A stretch of 64,000 nucleotides of DNA from CAVYHX01 sp963768415 (GCA_963768415.1 CAVYHX010000016.1:62001-126000); one strand, 5' to 3'; shown: positions 49,896 through 60,070, numbered from the stretch's first letter. Translations and numbers: made by a program. Notes: a model not told the origin generated them from the sequence alone.

Positions 49896-50423
49896 ATGAA
49901 AACCCTATATACGTCATTGACGGCAGGTGTAACTCTTGCGGGTCTGCTGCTCACGAGCAGCCTGGCCATGGCCACCGGCAGTAGAGATGACAGCAGGATA
50001 CGCGGCGGCACGCTTGCCTGCGGGGGCAGCCATTTTTCGCGCTTAGAGGGAAGTGAGCTGCATCGAACCAGCTACAATTTCCGCAACTTCAGCGGGCATG
50101 CCACTGTTACGATCAAACGCGTCCGGGTGTTCGATGCAAATGGCAATGTCCTCTTCGACTATCCCGATGATGCCCTCCCGGCGAGTGTAAAAACTGAACT
50201 TGGTCGGCACGCAGCGACGCAGATCAATACAGCCGATATCCTGTTCGAGGAACTGGCTTCGGCCGCTCGCCCGATTCAGGCACATGTCGAATGGTCCTAT
50301 GGCCGGGGGTACAAGGATAGTGCTCTCAATGGTTCAGCCGTCCGGACGGTGCGTATGGCAGACACCGGTGCAGAGCAAAGCCGGGCGAGTTCTGAATGCA
50401 AGTCGACCGGCCACCGGCAGTAA
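49896..50423 (+). CDS. secreted protein of unknown function
   Basis: A 175-residue protein with a clear signal peptide (MKTLYTSLTAGVTLAGLLLT, cleavage after AMA near residue 27). The mature part is beta-rich (NFSGHATVTIKRVRVFDANG, ARPIQAHVEWSYGRGYKDSA) with one cysteine near each end that could form a disulfide. It may be an immunoglobulin-like fold. I do not recognise the family. Codon use is normal and GGAGA lies upstream. Confidence 0.6.
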   Translation: MKTLYTSLTAGVTLAGLLLTSSLAMATGSRDDSRIRGGTLACGGSHFSRLEGSELHRTSYNFRNFSGHATVTIKRVRVFDANGNVLFDYPDDALPASVKTELGRHAATQINTADILFEELASAARPIQAHVEWSYGRGYKDSALNGSAVRTVRMADTGAEQSRASSECKSTGHRQ

Positions 50424-50507
50424 GGTTGGCTGTCCTGAAGGGATCGGTGTCATTTACAGGGAAATAAATATTGACGCGGGACGTTCTGCCGCGCGTGGAG
50501 GAATCAC

Positions 50508-50891
50508 ATGCAACAGGAAGTAAAGCTCGGTTATTTAAAGGTTGCTCTTGTAGTGTTTGGCATGATTTTCATCGCGGGAATCTACGTGATGATGATGTGG
50601 GTATGGCCTTCGGGATGGGGCTGGACACCACGCCAGCCTGAATACGAGCAGATGATTATGGGGTTTTACGCAACCTTGGGAGTCTTTTTGATTCGTGCTG
50701 CGAAAGACCCTTTGGCTAACGCTAGTCTTATTTGGTTCACGATCTGGTCGAGTATTGTTCACGGTGGAATCATGCTGGTTCAGGCTAGCGTCGATGAGAC
50801 TGAACGGGCAAATCTGCTGGGCGATATCCCGGCTTTATTTCTGGTGGCATTTGTCCTCTGGTATCTCATGCCAAGAAGAACCCGGGCGTAG
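50508..50891 (+). CDS. four-helix membrane protein (DUF6632-like)
   Basis: A 127-residue integral membrane protein with four predicted transmembrane segments: LKVALVVFGMIFIAGIYVMM, IMGFYATLGVFLIRAA, ANASLIWFTIWSSIVHGGIM and IPALFLVAFVLWYL. The WFTIWSSIVHGGIM segment and LLGDIPALFLVAF resemble the uncharacterised DUF6632 family. Function unknown. It starts behind GGAGG. Confidence 0.65.
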   Translation: MQQEVKLGYLKVALVVFGMIFIAGIYVMMMWVWPSGWGWTPRQPEYEQMIMGFYATLGVFLIRAAKDPLANASLIWFTIWSSIVHGGIMLVQASVDETERANLLGDIPALFLVAFVLWYLMPRRTRA

Positions 50892-50988
50892 AGGGATCAG
50901 CTGCTAACAATTTGCTCATTGGAACGCTGCGCCGCGATAGGGCATGCGGCCATCAGCTCTAACGCCGGTCTTACCGGGGAGAAATGAT

Positions 50989-51552
50989 ATGCCTGCGCGA
51001 TTGTTTTCGTTCATTGGCGGTGACACAGGCCTCTGGCGTGTCACCGAAATGGAAGTGATAACCGGGAAGCCACTGCCTGCAGCGATAAGGCTCGAAATCG
51101 CTTCTGGCCCGAAGATTCCATCTGCTCCACATGCGTCCTGGGTGCTTCGTGGAATAACAAGCAATGAGCGGTATGTGGTTGGCGAGGAAAGGAGTGAAAT
51201 GGTGGCCAGGCAGCCGGGTCTCGGGCGTCCCGAGGCAACATTCGGGGCATTGATCCCTATTCGAAAGAACCTGGCCTGGTGGGCGCTCACACAGGACGAA
51301 CGCCAAAGTATTTTTGAAGATCAGTCTAGGCACGTCAAAATCGGGCTCCAGTATTTTCCTGCGTTAGCGCGAAGGCTTCATCACTGCCGGGATCTCTCGG
51401 AGAATGAGCCGTTCGATTTTCTCACATGGTTTGAGTACGCACCGGCTGATGAGACGGCGTTCAACAAGCTGCTTGCCGGGTTGCATGCAACAGAGGAGTG
51501 GAAGTATGTGGAGCGGGAAGTCGACATCCGGCTCGTGCGTGAGCAGGCCTGA
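50989..51552 (+). CDS. chlorite-dismutase-like family protein
   Basis: A 187-residue protein similar to the chlorite dismutase/EfeB/HemQ ferredoxin-like superfamily. Recognisable segments are PIRKNLAWWALTQDERQSIF, LQYFPALARRLHHCRDL, PFDFLTWFEYAPADETAFNK and EWKYVEREVDIRLVRE. The ATG at 50989 has GGGGAG upstream; 15 extra codons are open before it. This short type usually lacks proof of chlorite turnover; heme binding is a family inference. It stands alone between a membrane protein and the spondin gene. Confidence 0.7.
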   Translation: MPARLFSFIGGDTGLWRVTEMEVITGKPLPAAIRLEIASGPKIPSAPHASWVLRGITSNERYVVGEERSEMVARQPGLGRPEATFGALIPIRKNLAWWALTQDERQSIFEDQSRHVKIGLQYFPALARRLHHCRDLSENEPFDFLTWFEYAPADETAFNKLLAGLHATEEWKYVEREVDIRLVREQA

Positions 51553-51623
51553 CCCTTTATTGCAACCTGCCATCATGTATAACTATCAACCTGCAAGTGC
51601 CGTCCCTGGCACTTGACCGGGGC

Positions 51624-52291
51624 TTACCTGACCCTGCGAATCGTGATCTGCGCGACCGGGTTGCGCCAGTCACGGTCGGCGGGAACCAGGTCGCCAATGC
51701 CGTGGATGCCGGCCTGGACATGCACCGTACCCTCGCCACCGACGCCCGGGGAGCCGCCTGCGCCGCCGCAGACCGGACCGGGGATGCTGACACACAATTC
51801 GTCATTCGGCTCGCTGCCGGCGTCATAACCGGGTGATTGATAGGTTACCGTGTCGCGGCCTCTGGGCAGCGCGGCACCACTCAGGGCGAAGAAGGTGTCG
51901 TTGGTCGGGATCAGCATGGCGGCGAGGGTGATCTGGCGTGCGCCCTTTGCACCCGACACCATGATGGTCTTTGATATGACCGGGTTCCAGCAGGCCGTCG
52001 ACTGTCTGGACCTCGACCACGGCCGGATCGTCATCCAGCACGCCGGTCAGCAGATCAGTGGCGCCACCTTCCGCCAGTGCCGCCAGTTCATCACTGGCCG
52101 CGTGGCCGACAGCTGAACAGGGGCGGGACGCCGGGCCTGTGGCTGGCGACCAGGATCGGCGTGAATGACTGGCCGCGAGTGAGATTGGTCACGGTGACTT
52201 CATACATTTTGCCTGCCGCCAGCACGGCTGTGTTTGCCAGGATGCCGCCAGCGAGTGCCATTATGTACAGAAAAGGTGCTCTTGATTTCAT
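51624..52291 (-). pseudogene. spondin-domain secreted protein, frameshifted
   Basis: The N-terminal frame (52291 leftward) encodes a signal peptide and the Spondin_N start KMYEVTVTNLTRGQSFTPIL. Two more frames carry the continuation: DELAALAEGG-like and VLDDDPAVVEVQTVDGLLEP, then KTIMVSGAKGARQITLAAML, PTNDTFFALSGAALP, SPGYDAGSEPNDELC, VHVQAGIHGIGDLVPADRDW. Together this is a full-length bacterial spondin-domain protein of about 220 residues, secreted. Two single-base insertions (near 52125 and 51990) explain the breaks. I cannot tell from sequence alone whether they are real. Confidence 0.65.
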
Positions 52292-52483
52292 GGGGTTAAC
52301 CTCCGGTGGGTTGTCGATTTATCTGTGGCTTGCTGCGCTGGCATGGTTCCGGTGAAGCCAGCCATTGTCAGCAGTACCCACTATGACCGGCAACTGTCCC
52401 GGCCGGGTCACGAAAATCTAACAAATTGATCACGAAAGGCGTGGTAGAGGGGTGACGGTGAATCCAGTGGAGGTATGACTTGT

Positions 52484-53975
52484 TCAGGCACTGACGGCTG
52501 TGTGTACCGGCAGGGTGAAATTAAATTCAGACCCCCGGTTGAGAACACTGCTGACCGAGATCCTGCCGCCATGCAGTTCTACAATGCGCTGCGCAATGGC
52601 AAGACCCAGGCCGGCGCCACCGGGGTCGCCATTGATTGGTGCCGGCTTGCGATAGAAGCGCTCGAAGATATGCGCCAGTTCGTCATCGGCAATACCGCTG
52701 CCGGTGTCTTTTACCTTGACAGTGATGTGGCCACTATCGGCGGCCACCGAGAGATGGATGGTGCCCCCCTGCGGGGTATGTTGCAGGGCGTTGTCGATGA
52801 GGTTGTCCAGTACCCGTTCAATCATACCGATGTCCGCTTCCGCAAACGGCGTATCCGGCGTCATATGCACCTTGAAATCAATGCCTTTTTTACTGGCGGG
52901 CAGGCGGAATTTCTGGGTGACATCATGCACGAGTTCTGCCAGTGCGAAAGGCTCCGGGTTCGGCTTGATTTCCATCGCATCCAGCTTGGCGAGTTCGAAC
53001 AGTTCCGCCACCAGCCTGGACAGGTGTTCAGCATGCCGCCGTGCCGTATCCAGATACTCACGCCGCTCGTTATCATTCAGCCTGGTATCTTTCAGAATCA
53101 GGGTCTCCAGATAACCCTGCAAGGATGCCAGCGGGGTGCGCAGGTCGTGCGACACATTGGCGACCAGCTCGCGGCGCAGGTCATCGGTTTCGCGCAGCCG
53201 TTCCATCTGCGCACGGATATGGACGGCCATTTCGTAGAAGGAGAGACTGAGCCGGTCTATCTCATCGGAGGCATTTTCCGCGCGCACCGAACAGGACACG
53301 GGGGACGAGAAATTCTGACGCCTGAAATTTTCCATGCTGTCGCTGAGCGAGCGCAGGCGGCGGGTCAGTACGGCAAACACCAGCAGTCCGGCAAGCAGTG
53401 CAAAGGCCAGGGCGGCCCCGATAGCGAGCGCACCTTCGCGCATGATAAAGCTGCTTTTCAGCAGTCCCGTGATGTGGTCAACCTGCTCACTGCCGAGAAT
53501 GGCATAGATATATCCCTGGGTAGTGCCCCCGGACGCAATGGGCGCTACCGAGAACGCCTTCTTCCGGTCCGGGTTGCGCGGATCATCACCCAGTACGGGC
53601 AGATTATCCGCACTCGCCATCAGCTTTGTGCAGCGGCCCCAGCCCGACCCGGTCGCGCTGGACTTTCCCCGGCGCGGCCGAATACGACAGGATGCGGCCA
53701 TCCGGACCCAGCAGGTAGAACTCCAGTGAGGGATTGATGATCATGAGGTCGTGAAACAGCCCCTCGAGCCCGGTTTGGTTGACAGCGCCGTCGCGCAGCA
53801 GCACATGTTCCTCCACGATGTGCGCAGCCAGGTCCCGGTTGAGCCGCTGTGCGACCTCCTGCTGGTACATCTGCGCGGTATACAGCGCGGCGATCAGAAA
53901 GATGCCGCCGACGATGCAGAACAGGCCGAACAGGACCAGGGCGAGTTTGGCGTAAAGGGTTCGCAGCATGCGCAT
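52484..53975 (-). CDS. sensor histidine kinase (one frameshift near 53626)
   Basis: An inner-membrane sensor of about 496 residues. Transmembrane segment 1 is ALVLFGLFCIVGGIFLIAAL near the start, a periplasmic domain follows, and segment 2 is ALAIGAALAFALLAGLLVFA. Then come HAMP, HisKA with VANVSHDLRTPLASLQGYL (phosphorylated histidine) and the ATPase boxes NLIDNALQHTPQGG, DTGSGIADDELAHIFERF and GGAGLGLAIAQRIV. The start at 53975 overlaps the stop of the response regulator gene (TGATG). One extra A in an AAA run near 53626 breaks the frame in the periplasmic part; removing it restores HKLMASADNLPV. Ligand unknown. Confidence 0.82.
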
Positions 53976-54691
53976 CAGCCTTGCCGGTGCCCGGGTTCCG
54001 TGAACTTGTAGCCGACTCCCCACACCGTGAGAATGTAACGGGCCTGCGCCGGATCCTGTTCTATCTTTTTGCGCAGGCGGTTGATATGCGAGTTCACGGT
54101 ATGCTCGTAACCGGTATGACCGTAGCCCCACACCTGGTTCAACAGGTGTTCGCGGCTGAACACCCGGCCGGGATTACTGGCAAAGAAATACAGCAGGTCG
54201 AATTCGCGTGCCGTCAGCTCGACGGGACGACCGGCCACGCTGACCTTGCGTCGTGCCGGGTCGATGCCCAGGTCGTTTATCTCGATACATTGTGGTTGCG
54301 TATCCGTCTGCGCCTGGCGCGATTGTTCGGTGCGCCGCAGGATTGCCTTGACCCGGGCCAGTAATTCCATAATGGAAAACGGTTTGGTGAGGTAGTCATC
54401 CGCACCCAGTTCCAGTCCCAGCACCCGGTCCAGTTCCGTGGATTTTGCCGTCAGCATCAGGATAGGCGTGAGATCGTCCGCCGCCCGCAGCTGCCGGCAC
54501 ACTTCCAGCCCGTCGAGGCCGGGCAGCATCAGGTCGAGGATCGCCAGGTCATAAGCCCCGCTGCGGGCGCGCGCCAGCCCGCTGCGGCCATCTGCGGCCA
54601 GGTCCACCGTGTATGACAGATCCTGCAAATGCAGCTCCACCAGGCGGGCTATATCAGGATTGTCCTCGACGACGAGAATGTGGTGGGGCAT
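53975..54691 (-). CDS. OmpR/PhoB-family response regulator
   Basis: A 238-residue DNA-binding regulator. The receiver domain has VVEDNPD, the phosphoacceptor in LAILDLMLPGLDGLEV (about residue 52), LMLTAKS and LTKPF. The winged-helix effector has LTAREFDLLYFFASNPGRVF, TVNSHINRLRKKIEQDP and ILTVWGVGYKF. It is first in an operon with the kinase and divergent from the acetolactate synthase gene; the 282 bases between contain CTGTAACAAAAGTATCACG, which might be its binding site (inference). Confidence 0.92.
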   Translation of the reverse strand: MPHHILVVEDNPDIARLVELHLQDLSYTVDLAADGRSGLARARSGAYDLAILDLMLPGLDGLEVCRQLRAADDLTPILMLTAKSTELDRVLGLELGADDYLTKPFSIMELLARVKAILRRTEQSRQAQTDTQPQCIEINDLGIDPARRKVSVAGRPVELTAREFDLLYFFASNPGRVFSREHLLNQVWGYGHTGYEHTVNSHINRLRKKIEQDPAQARYILTVWGVGYKFTEPGHRQG

Positions 54692-54973
54692 GTGTTAGCA
54701 TCCGTGGTAACTGGCTGTTGCGACAGGTTTTCGGGGTCCTGTTCTATTGTAGTGATGACCTGTAACAAAAGTATCACGTGACGGTAAATCCACTGTTATA
54801 TGCAGCCGGTCCGGACCAGTGACGATAATCGGAACCGTCCATGACAGCGGATGTCATCTGTTTGAGAGTCCATCGAGGGGTAAAAGTTTCGTCGTGCGGC
54901 CAATTTGGCCGGCTGGAATAGAATCAACTGTCAGGAATTTGTATAAAGCCAAATCTCGCGAGGAGCCATCTGG

Positions 54974-56627
54974 ATGAAAGCATCGGATCTGTTTGTGAAG
55001 TGTCTGGAAGAAGAAGGGATCGAGTACATCTTCGGCGTGCCGGGTGAAGAAAATGCCGACTTCATGATGTCGCTGGAGAAGTCGGACAAGATTCGCTTCA
55101 TCCTGACACGCCACGAGCAGGGTGCCGCGTTTATGGCCGAGATCTACGGTCGCCTGACCGGAAATCCGGCCGGTTGCCTGGGTACGCTCGGCCCGGGCGC
55201 GACCAATCTGATTACCGGTGTCGCCGACGCCAACATGGACCGGGCGCCGCTGCTGGCACTGACCGGGCAGGGGGCCTCGACACGGCTGCACAAGGAGTCG
55301 CACCAGATCATGGATGTGGTGGCCATGTTCGAGCCGGTCACCAAGTGGGCGATGACGGTGCTGCACCCGGACAATATTCCGGAGATCGTGCGCAAGGCCG
55401 TGCGCGTAGCGCGTACCGAAAAACCGGGCGCCTGCCTGATCGAGCTGCCCGAGGACATCGCCAAGCTCGAACACCACGACCAAACCGCTGCAGGCGAAAC
55501 GTTTCCGGCGCCCGGTGGCCGATGACAAGATCGTCGACCAGGCCTTTGAGCTGATTCGCAATGCAACGCGCCCGTACATCATTGCCGGCAATGGCTGTAT
55601 TCGCAAGCGTGCCAGCAAGCAGCTGCGCATCCTGGCGGAGAAGACCGGTATCGGCATCGTCAATACCTTCATGGCGAAAGGCTGTGTCGACATGGACGCC
55701 GACTATTGCCTGTTCACTATCGGCCTGCAGACCAAGGATGTGGTCGAGTTCGGGCTGGATTATGCGGACCTGGTCATCACGCTGGGCTACGACATGGTCG
55801 AGTATCACCCGCGGCTCTGGAATTCCAACGACGACAAGGAGATCATCCACGCCGATTTCCTGCCGGCGGAGATCGACGCCCACTATCATCCGGGTACCGA
55901 GCTCGTCGGCGACCTGGCGCATACCCTGTGGATGCTGAACGAACGCATCGACGCTGCCGGTGGATTGTCGTTCGATACGACATTGCAGGCGGAGGCGCGC
56001 CGGAATATGCTGGAGGACTTCGCTGTGCACAAGGACGATGACACAACGGGTTCGATCCGGCCCCAGAAGGTGTTGTGGGACGTACGCCAGGCCATGGGCC
56101 CGCATGACATCCTGCTCTCCGATGTCGGCGCGCACAAGATGTGGATCGCGCGTTACTACCAGTGCCACGAACCGAACACCTGCCTGATCCCGAACGGCTT
56201 CTGCTCCATGGGATTTGCCCTGCCGGGTGCGATCGCCGCCAACCTGGTCCACCCGGAGCTGAAGTCGATGGCGATCTGCGGCGACGCCGGGTTTCTGATG
56301 AACGTGCAGGAAATGGAGACCGCGCGCCGTCTCAATTCCAATATCACCGTCATGGTCTGGGAAGACCATGCCTACGGCCTGATCGCCTGGAAACAGGAAG
56401 CGGAGTTCGGTCACCATACCGACCTGGCGTTCGGTAATCCCGACTGGATGCAACTGGCAGCGGCATTCGGCTGGCACGGTCACCGGGTCGAGAACAGCCG
56501 CGAACTGGCCGGCGTGCTTGACCAGGCGCTGCAAGAGAAAGGTCCGAGTCTGGTTGTGGTGCCCATCGATTACCGCGAAAACATGCTGCTGACCAACCGT
56601 CTCGGCGCATTGGTCTGCACGGATTAG
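54974..56627 (+). CDS. acetolactate-synthase-type ThDP enzyme, large subunit (one frameshift near 55482)
   Basis: About 550 residues. The first part (54974 on) has FGVPGEENADFMMSL with the catalytic glutamate, GRLTGNPAGCLGTLGPGATN and NMDRAPLLALTGQ; the second part (open from 55515) has the ThDP motif GDAGFLMNVQEMETARRLNS and WEDHAYGLIAWKQEAEF. It condenses two pyruvates, or a pyruvate and another keto acid, to an acetohydroxy acid. One extra base in ACCAAACC near 55482 separates the parts; removing it gives HDKPLQAKRFRRPVADDK. No small regulatory subunit follows; instead an aldehyde dehydrogenase gene starts 8 bases later, which argues against a simple branched-chain amino acid role. Confidence 0.82.
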
Positions 56628-56635
56628 AGGGTCCT

Positions 56636-58075
56636 ATGACGCAACACATTGAACTGATGATTCCGGGGGCAGAGTCGGGCGCCGCGCCGCTCAAGGTGCA
56701 TGCACCCTATGACAACGAACTGCTGGCCACGGTCGATACGGCAGACGCCGCGGCTGTCGAGCAGGCGCTGACAACGGCCTATGCGCTGTTTCGCAACCGC
56801 AAGACCTGGCTTTCCAGGGCCGAGCGTATCGATATCCTGCACAACACGGCCGCTTTAATGCGTGCGCAGCGCGATGAACTGGCGCTGGCCGCTGCGGCGG
56901 AGGGCGGCAAGCCGCTGATGGATTCCCGGGTCGAGGTCGACCGGGCCATCGACGGTATCGACAACTGTATCGAATGCCTGCGCACCAGTGCCGGACGCGA
57001 GATCCCGATGGGGATCAACGCGGCCTCAATGGGCCGCCTTGCCGTGACGCAGCATGAACCCATCGGGGTCGTAGTGGCAGTGAGTGCCTTCAATCATCCC
57101 CTGAATCTCATCGTGCACCAGGTCGGGCCGGCACTGGCCGCCGGGTGCCCGGTAATTGTAAAACCGGCGCAAGACACGCCGCTGTCCTGTTTCAGGCTTG
57201 TCGAGTTGTTGCGCGCGGCCGGTCTGCCGGATGCATGGTGCCAGCCACTGGTAGTGGCTGATCTCGATGTGGCAACCCAACTGGTGACGGATCAGCGCGT
57301 GGGCTTTTTCAGCTTCATCGGCAGTGCACGGGTGGGCTGGATGCTGCGTTCGAAGCTGGCACCCGGTACGCGCTGTGCGCTGGAACACGGGGGAGTGGCG
57401 CCGGTCATTGTGACGGAAGATGCCGATCTGGACGCGGCATTGCCGTTGCTGACCAAGGGCGGCTTCTACCATGCCGGTCAGGTCTGTGTGTCGGTGCAGC
57501 GTGTCTTCTGCCACCAGACCATTGCGCACCGGGTCGCCGAGGGTCTTGCCGGGCTGGCGAACAAGCTGGTCGTTGGCGATCCGGTAAATGCGAAGACCGA
57601 GGTTGGGCCGCTGATCCGCACGGCGGAGGTCACGCGGGTACACGCGTGGGTTACACAGGCTGTCGAGCTCGGGGCAAAACTGCTGTGTGGCGGCAAGGCC
57701 CTGTCGAAGAGCTGTTATGCACCGACGGTCCTGCTGAATCCACCGCACGATGCGGACGTGTCGCAACAGGAGATCTTCGGCCCGGTAGTCTGCGTGTACA
57801 GCTACGCAACTGTGGATGAAGCCATTGCCTGGGCCAACCTGTTGCCCTTCGCCTTTCAGGCCGCGGTCTTTACCGACCGGCTCGACACGGCCCTGCATTG
57901 TTACCGCAACCTGGACGCCTCCGCGGTGATGGTCAACGACCACACCGCGTTCCGTGTCGACTGGATGCCCTTCGCCGGCCTGCGCCAGTCCGGTCTGGGA
58001 ACCGGCGGTATCCCCTACACCTTCCACGATGTGCAGGTCGAGAAGATGCTGGTCGTTAAATCCGCCGCCCTTTAA
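56636..58075 (+). CDS. NAD(P)-dependent aldehyde dehydrogenase family protein
   Basis: A 479-residue ALDH-superfamily enzyme. The cofactor region has GVVVAVSAFNHPLNLIVHQV and KPAQDTPLSC; the general-base glutamate is in LEHGGVAPVIV and the catalytic cysteine in YHAGQVCVSVQRVF. The end AGLRQSGLGTGGIPYTFHDV is typical. Substrate unknown. The tight spacing behind the ThDP enzyme suggests a two-step pathway in which an aldehyde or semialdehyde is produced and oxidised. Intact, unlike its neighbour. Confidence 0.88.
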   Translation: MTQHIELMIPGAESGAAPLKVHAPYDNELLATVDTADAAAVEQALTTAYALFRNRKTWLSRAERIDILHNTAALMRAQRDELALAAAAEGGKPLMDSRVEVDRAIDGIDNCIECLRTSAGREIPMGINAASMGRLAVTQHEPIGVVVAVSAFNHPLNLIVHQVGPALAAGCPVIVKPAQDTPLSCFRLVELLRAAGLPDAWCQPLVVADLDVATQLVTDQRVGFFSFIGSARVGWMLRSKLAPGTRCALEHGGVAPVIVTEDADLDAALPLLTKGGFYHAGQVCVSVQRVFCHQTIAHRVAEGLAGLANKLVVGDPVNAKTEVGPLIRTAEVTRVHAWVTQAVELGAKLLCGGKALSKSCYAPTVLLNPPHDADVSQQEIFGPVVCVYSYATVDEAIAWANLLPFAFQAAVFTDRLDTALHCYRNLDASAVMVNDHTAFRVDWMPFAGLRQSGLGTGGIPYTFHDVQVEKMLVVKSAAL

Positions 58076-58080
58076 ATTAC

Positions 58081-58103
58081 GGGGACAGTATATTTAATTC
58101 CAG
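58081..58103 (+). repeat. left inverted repeat flanking the 77-bp array
   Basis: A 23-base sequence starting GGGGACAGTATATTTAAT lies six bases after the dehydrogenase stop codon. Its inverse, with one mismatch, is at 58565-58587. Such ends are seen around REP-associated insertions in gammaproteobacteria. Confidence 0.75.
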
Positions 58104-58527
58104 ATCCGTAGGGCGCAATAGCGCAGCGTATTGCGCCGCATGCCACCGCCGGGACAATAGTCATAACTCACAGGTTGTAGATCCGTAGGGCGCAATAGCG
58201 CAGCGTATTGCGCCGCATGCCACCGCCGGGACAATAGTCATAACTCACAGGTTGTAGATCCGTAGGGCGCAATAGCGCAGCGTATTGCGCCGCATGCCAC
58301 CGCCGGGACAATAGTCATAACTCACAGGTTGTAGATCCGTAGGGCGCAATAGCGCAGCGTATTGCGCCGCATGCCAACACCGGGACAATAATCATAACTC
58401 ACAGGTTGTAGATCCGTAGGGCGCAATAGCGCAGCGTATTGCGCCGCATGCCAACACCGGGACAATAGTCATATCTCACAGGTTGTAGATCCGTAGGGCG
58501 CAATAGCGCAGCGTATTGCGCCGCATG
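58103..58527. repeat. 77-bp tandem repeat array with REP core (family B)
   Basis: Copies begin at 58103, 58180, 58257, 58334, 58411 and 58488: an exact 77-base period, the sixth copy limited to the core. The core GTAGGGCGCAATAGCGCAGC...GCCGCATG is the reverse complement of the core in the 38.6-39.0 kb array, but the spacers differ completely. The array and its two flanking inverted repeats fill the whole gap between two convergent genes. Confidence 0.92.
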
Positions 58528-58564
58528 CTGGAAGTTACGGGGGCCTCGAATTTCAGTGATAGAG

Positions 58565-58587
58565 CTGGTATTAAATATACTGTCCCC
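58565..58587 (-). repeat. right inverted repeat flanking the 77-bp array
   Basis: The inverse of 58081-58103 with one mismatch. Its last base is the first base of the mgtE stop codon on the minus strand, so the element ends precisely at the gene end. Confidence 0.75.
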
Positions 58588-59972
58588 TACAACAGTAAAT
58601 ACGGCATAAACAGCGTTGCCAGACTCAACACCAGGAAGAAGCCGGCCATGTCGGTGACGGTGGTCAGCAGCGGCCCGGACGCGACGGCGGGATCGACGCC
58701 AAATCGTTTCAGCAGCAGGGGCACGGTGCCGCCGATGGAAACGGCGATCATCGTATTGGCCGCCAGCGCCAGCCCGATGACCAGGCCGAGGTAGGGGCTG
58801 CCTTTCCAGAGCCATGCGACGATCCCGATCATGATGCCCAGCACGATACCGTTGATGACCCCGACGGTAATCTCCTTCCTCCAGACATGAAAAAGATCGG
58901 CCGGTCGCGCCAGTCCCAGCGCCAGCTCGCGCATGCTTACTCCGACCGCCTGGTTGCCGGAACAGCCGCTCATATCGGAGACCATGGGCAGGAAGACCGC
59001 GATGGCGATGACTGCGGCCAGGGTCTCCTCGTAGGCGGAGATGACGCTGGCCGCGATGATGTTCAGGACGATGTTCGAGCTCAGCCAGGCCAGCCTGCGC
59101 CTGGAACGAAACCAGGTGGGCATCGAGCGCAGTTCGTCGCTCATGCGCTGGCGTGACAGGCTGTCCTGCTCGGACCGCTTGAGTGCGGCCTCGGCAACCG
59201 CAACACGGGAGACGACGCCCAGCGGACTGCCCAGGTCATCGACCACCGGTATGCCGAGGAACGGATATTCTTCGAACAGGTCTTCCAGATCTTCCTGTGA
59301 GATATCCGGTGTCACTGTCAGCGGTACCGACATGATCTCGGCGAGGGCAACCGCGCGCCGGCTGGTCAGCAAGCCGCGCAATGACACGACGCCAACCAGC
59401 CGCCCGTCCGTATCGATGACATACGGGTGTTGTCCCCGGTAACGCTCGAAATCCTCGTCACCCCGCGCCATACGCTGCAGCACCGCACCGACCGTCTCTG
59501 TGACAGGGAAAGAAAAGATATCCAGCTCCATGAGTCCGCCGGCGCTGTCCGGTTCGAACTCTGCCAGTCTGCGCACACCGGCGGCCTCGTCCGGGTCCAT
59601 CTTCGAGAGGATCGCTTCGGCCTCATCTGTCTCCAGCTCGGTGACGATATCCGCCTGGGTGTCGCTTGGAAGCTCGTCCATGATCTTCGCCGCCACCGAC
59701 GACTCAAGTCCTTCGATCAGGGACACTGCAAGATCTTCGGGTGCATCATCAACCAGGTTGGCTGCTGCTTCCGCCGTTATCAGTGACACCACCCGGTCCC
59801 GCTCTTGCGTATGCAGACGCGAGACATGACGCAGGGCATCCTGGGTCGAAATCGATTCCACGATCTCGGTGAGCCGCTCGCCATCCGCACTTTCGAGTGC
59901 CTCTTCAAGGGCTCCCCTGATATTTTTTTCCTCGAGTGCTGTTTCTTCGTTGTTATCGTCGATGTCTTTCAT
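58587..59972 (-). CDS. mgtE: magnesium transporter MgtE
   Basis: A 461-residue magnesium channel. The N-terminal helical domain (about 20-150: DELPSDTQADIVTELETDEA, MDPDEAAGVRRL) and two CBS domains (about 150-270: GQHPYVIDTDGRLVGVVSLR, DLGSPLGVVSR) sense cytoplasmic magnesium; five transmembrane helices follow from about 300. PMVSDMSGCSGNQAVGVSMR replaces the usual PMVAGMGGNAG-type motif, and LLTTVTDMAGFFL keeps the pore aspartate. Complete. Confidence 0.92.
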   Translation of the reverse strand: MKDIDDNNEETALEEKNIRGALEEALESADGERLTEIVESISTQDALRHVSRLHTQERDRVVSLITAEAAANLVDDAPEDLAVSLIEGLESSVAAKIMDELPSDTQADIVTELETDEAEAILSKMDPDEAAGVRRLAEFEPDSAGGLMELDIFSFPVTETVGAVLQRMARGDEDFERYRGQHPYVIDTDGRLVGVVSLRGLLTSRRAVALAEIMSVPLTVTPDISQEDLEDLFEEYPFLGIPVVDDLGSPLGVVSRVAVAEAALKRSEQDSLSRQRMSDELRSMPTWFRSRRRLAWLSSNIVLNIIAASVISAYEETLAAVIAIAVFLPMVSDMSGCSGNQAVGVSMRELALGLARPADLFHVWRKEITVGVINGIVLGIMIGIVAWLWKGSPYLGLVIGLALAANTMIAVSIGGTVPLLLKRFGVDPAVASGPLLTTVTDMAGFFLVLSLATLFMPYLLL

Positions 59973-60034
59973 GGGTGTGCTTTCCTGTTAATGGCACTTG
60001 TCACGATGGTGTCAGCCACGTAGCCACGTAGCCA

Positions 60035-60070
60035 CGTAGGGCGCAATAGCGCAGCGTATTGCGCCGCATG
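60035..60070. repeat. single family B REP palindrome
   Basis: One copy of the core CGTAGGGCGCAATAGCGCAG...GCCGCATG upstream of mgtE, preceded by three copies of the short word CCACGTAG. The surrounding 170-base gap has no gene. Confidence 0.8.

Noticed and set aside
52475..53737. 420-codon plus-strand frame antisense to the histidine kinase
   Set aside because: The minus-strand frame has all kinase motifs; the plus-strand frame has none.
53849..54364. 171-codon plus-strand frame over the two-component genes
   Set aside because: Antisense shadow of the response regulator and kinase start.
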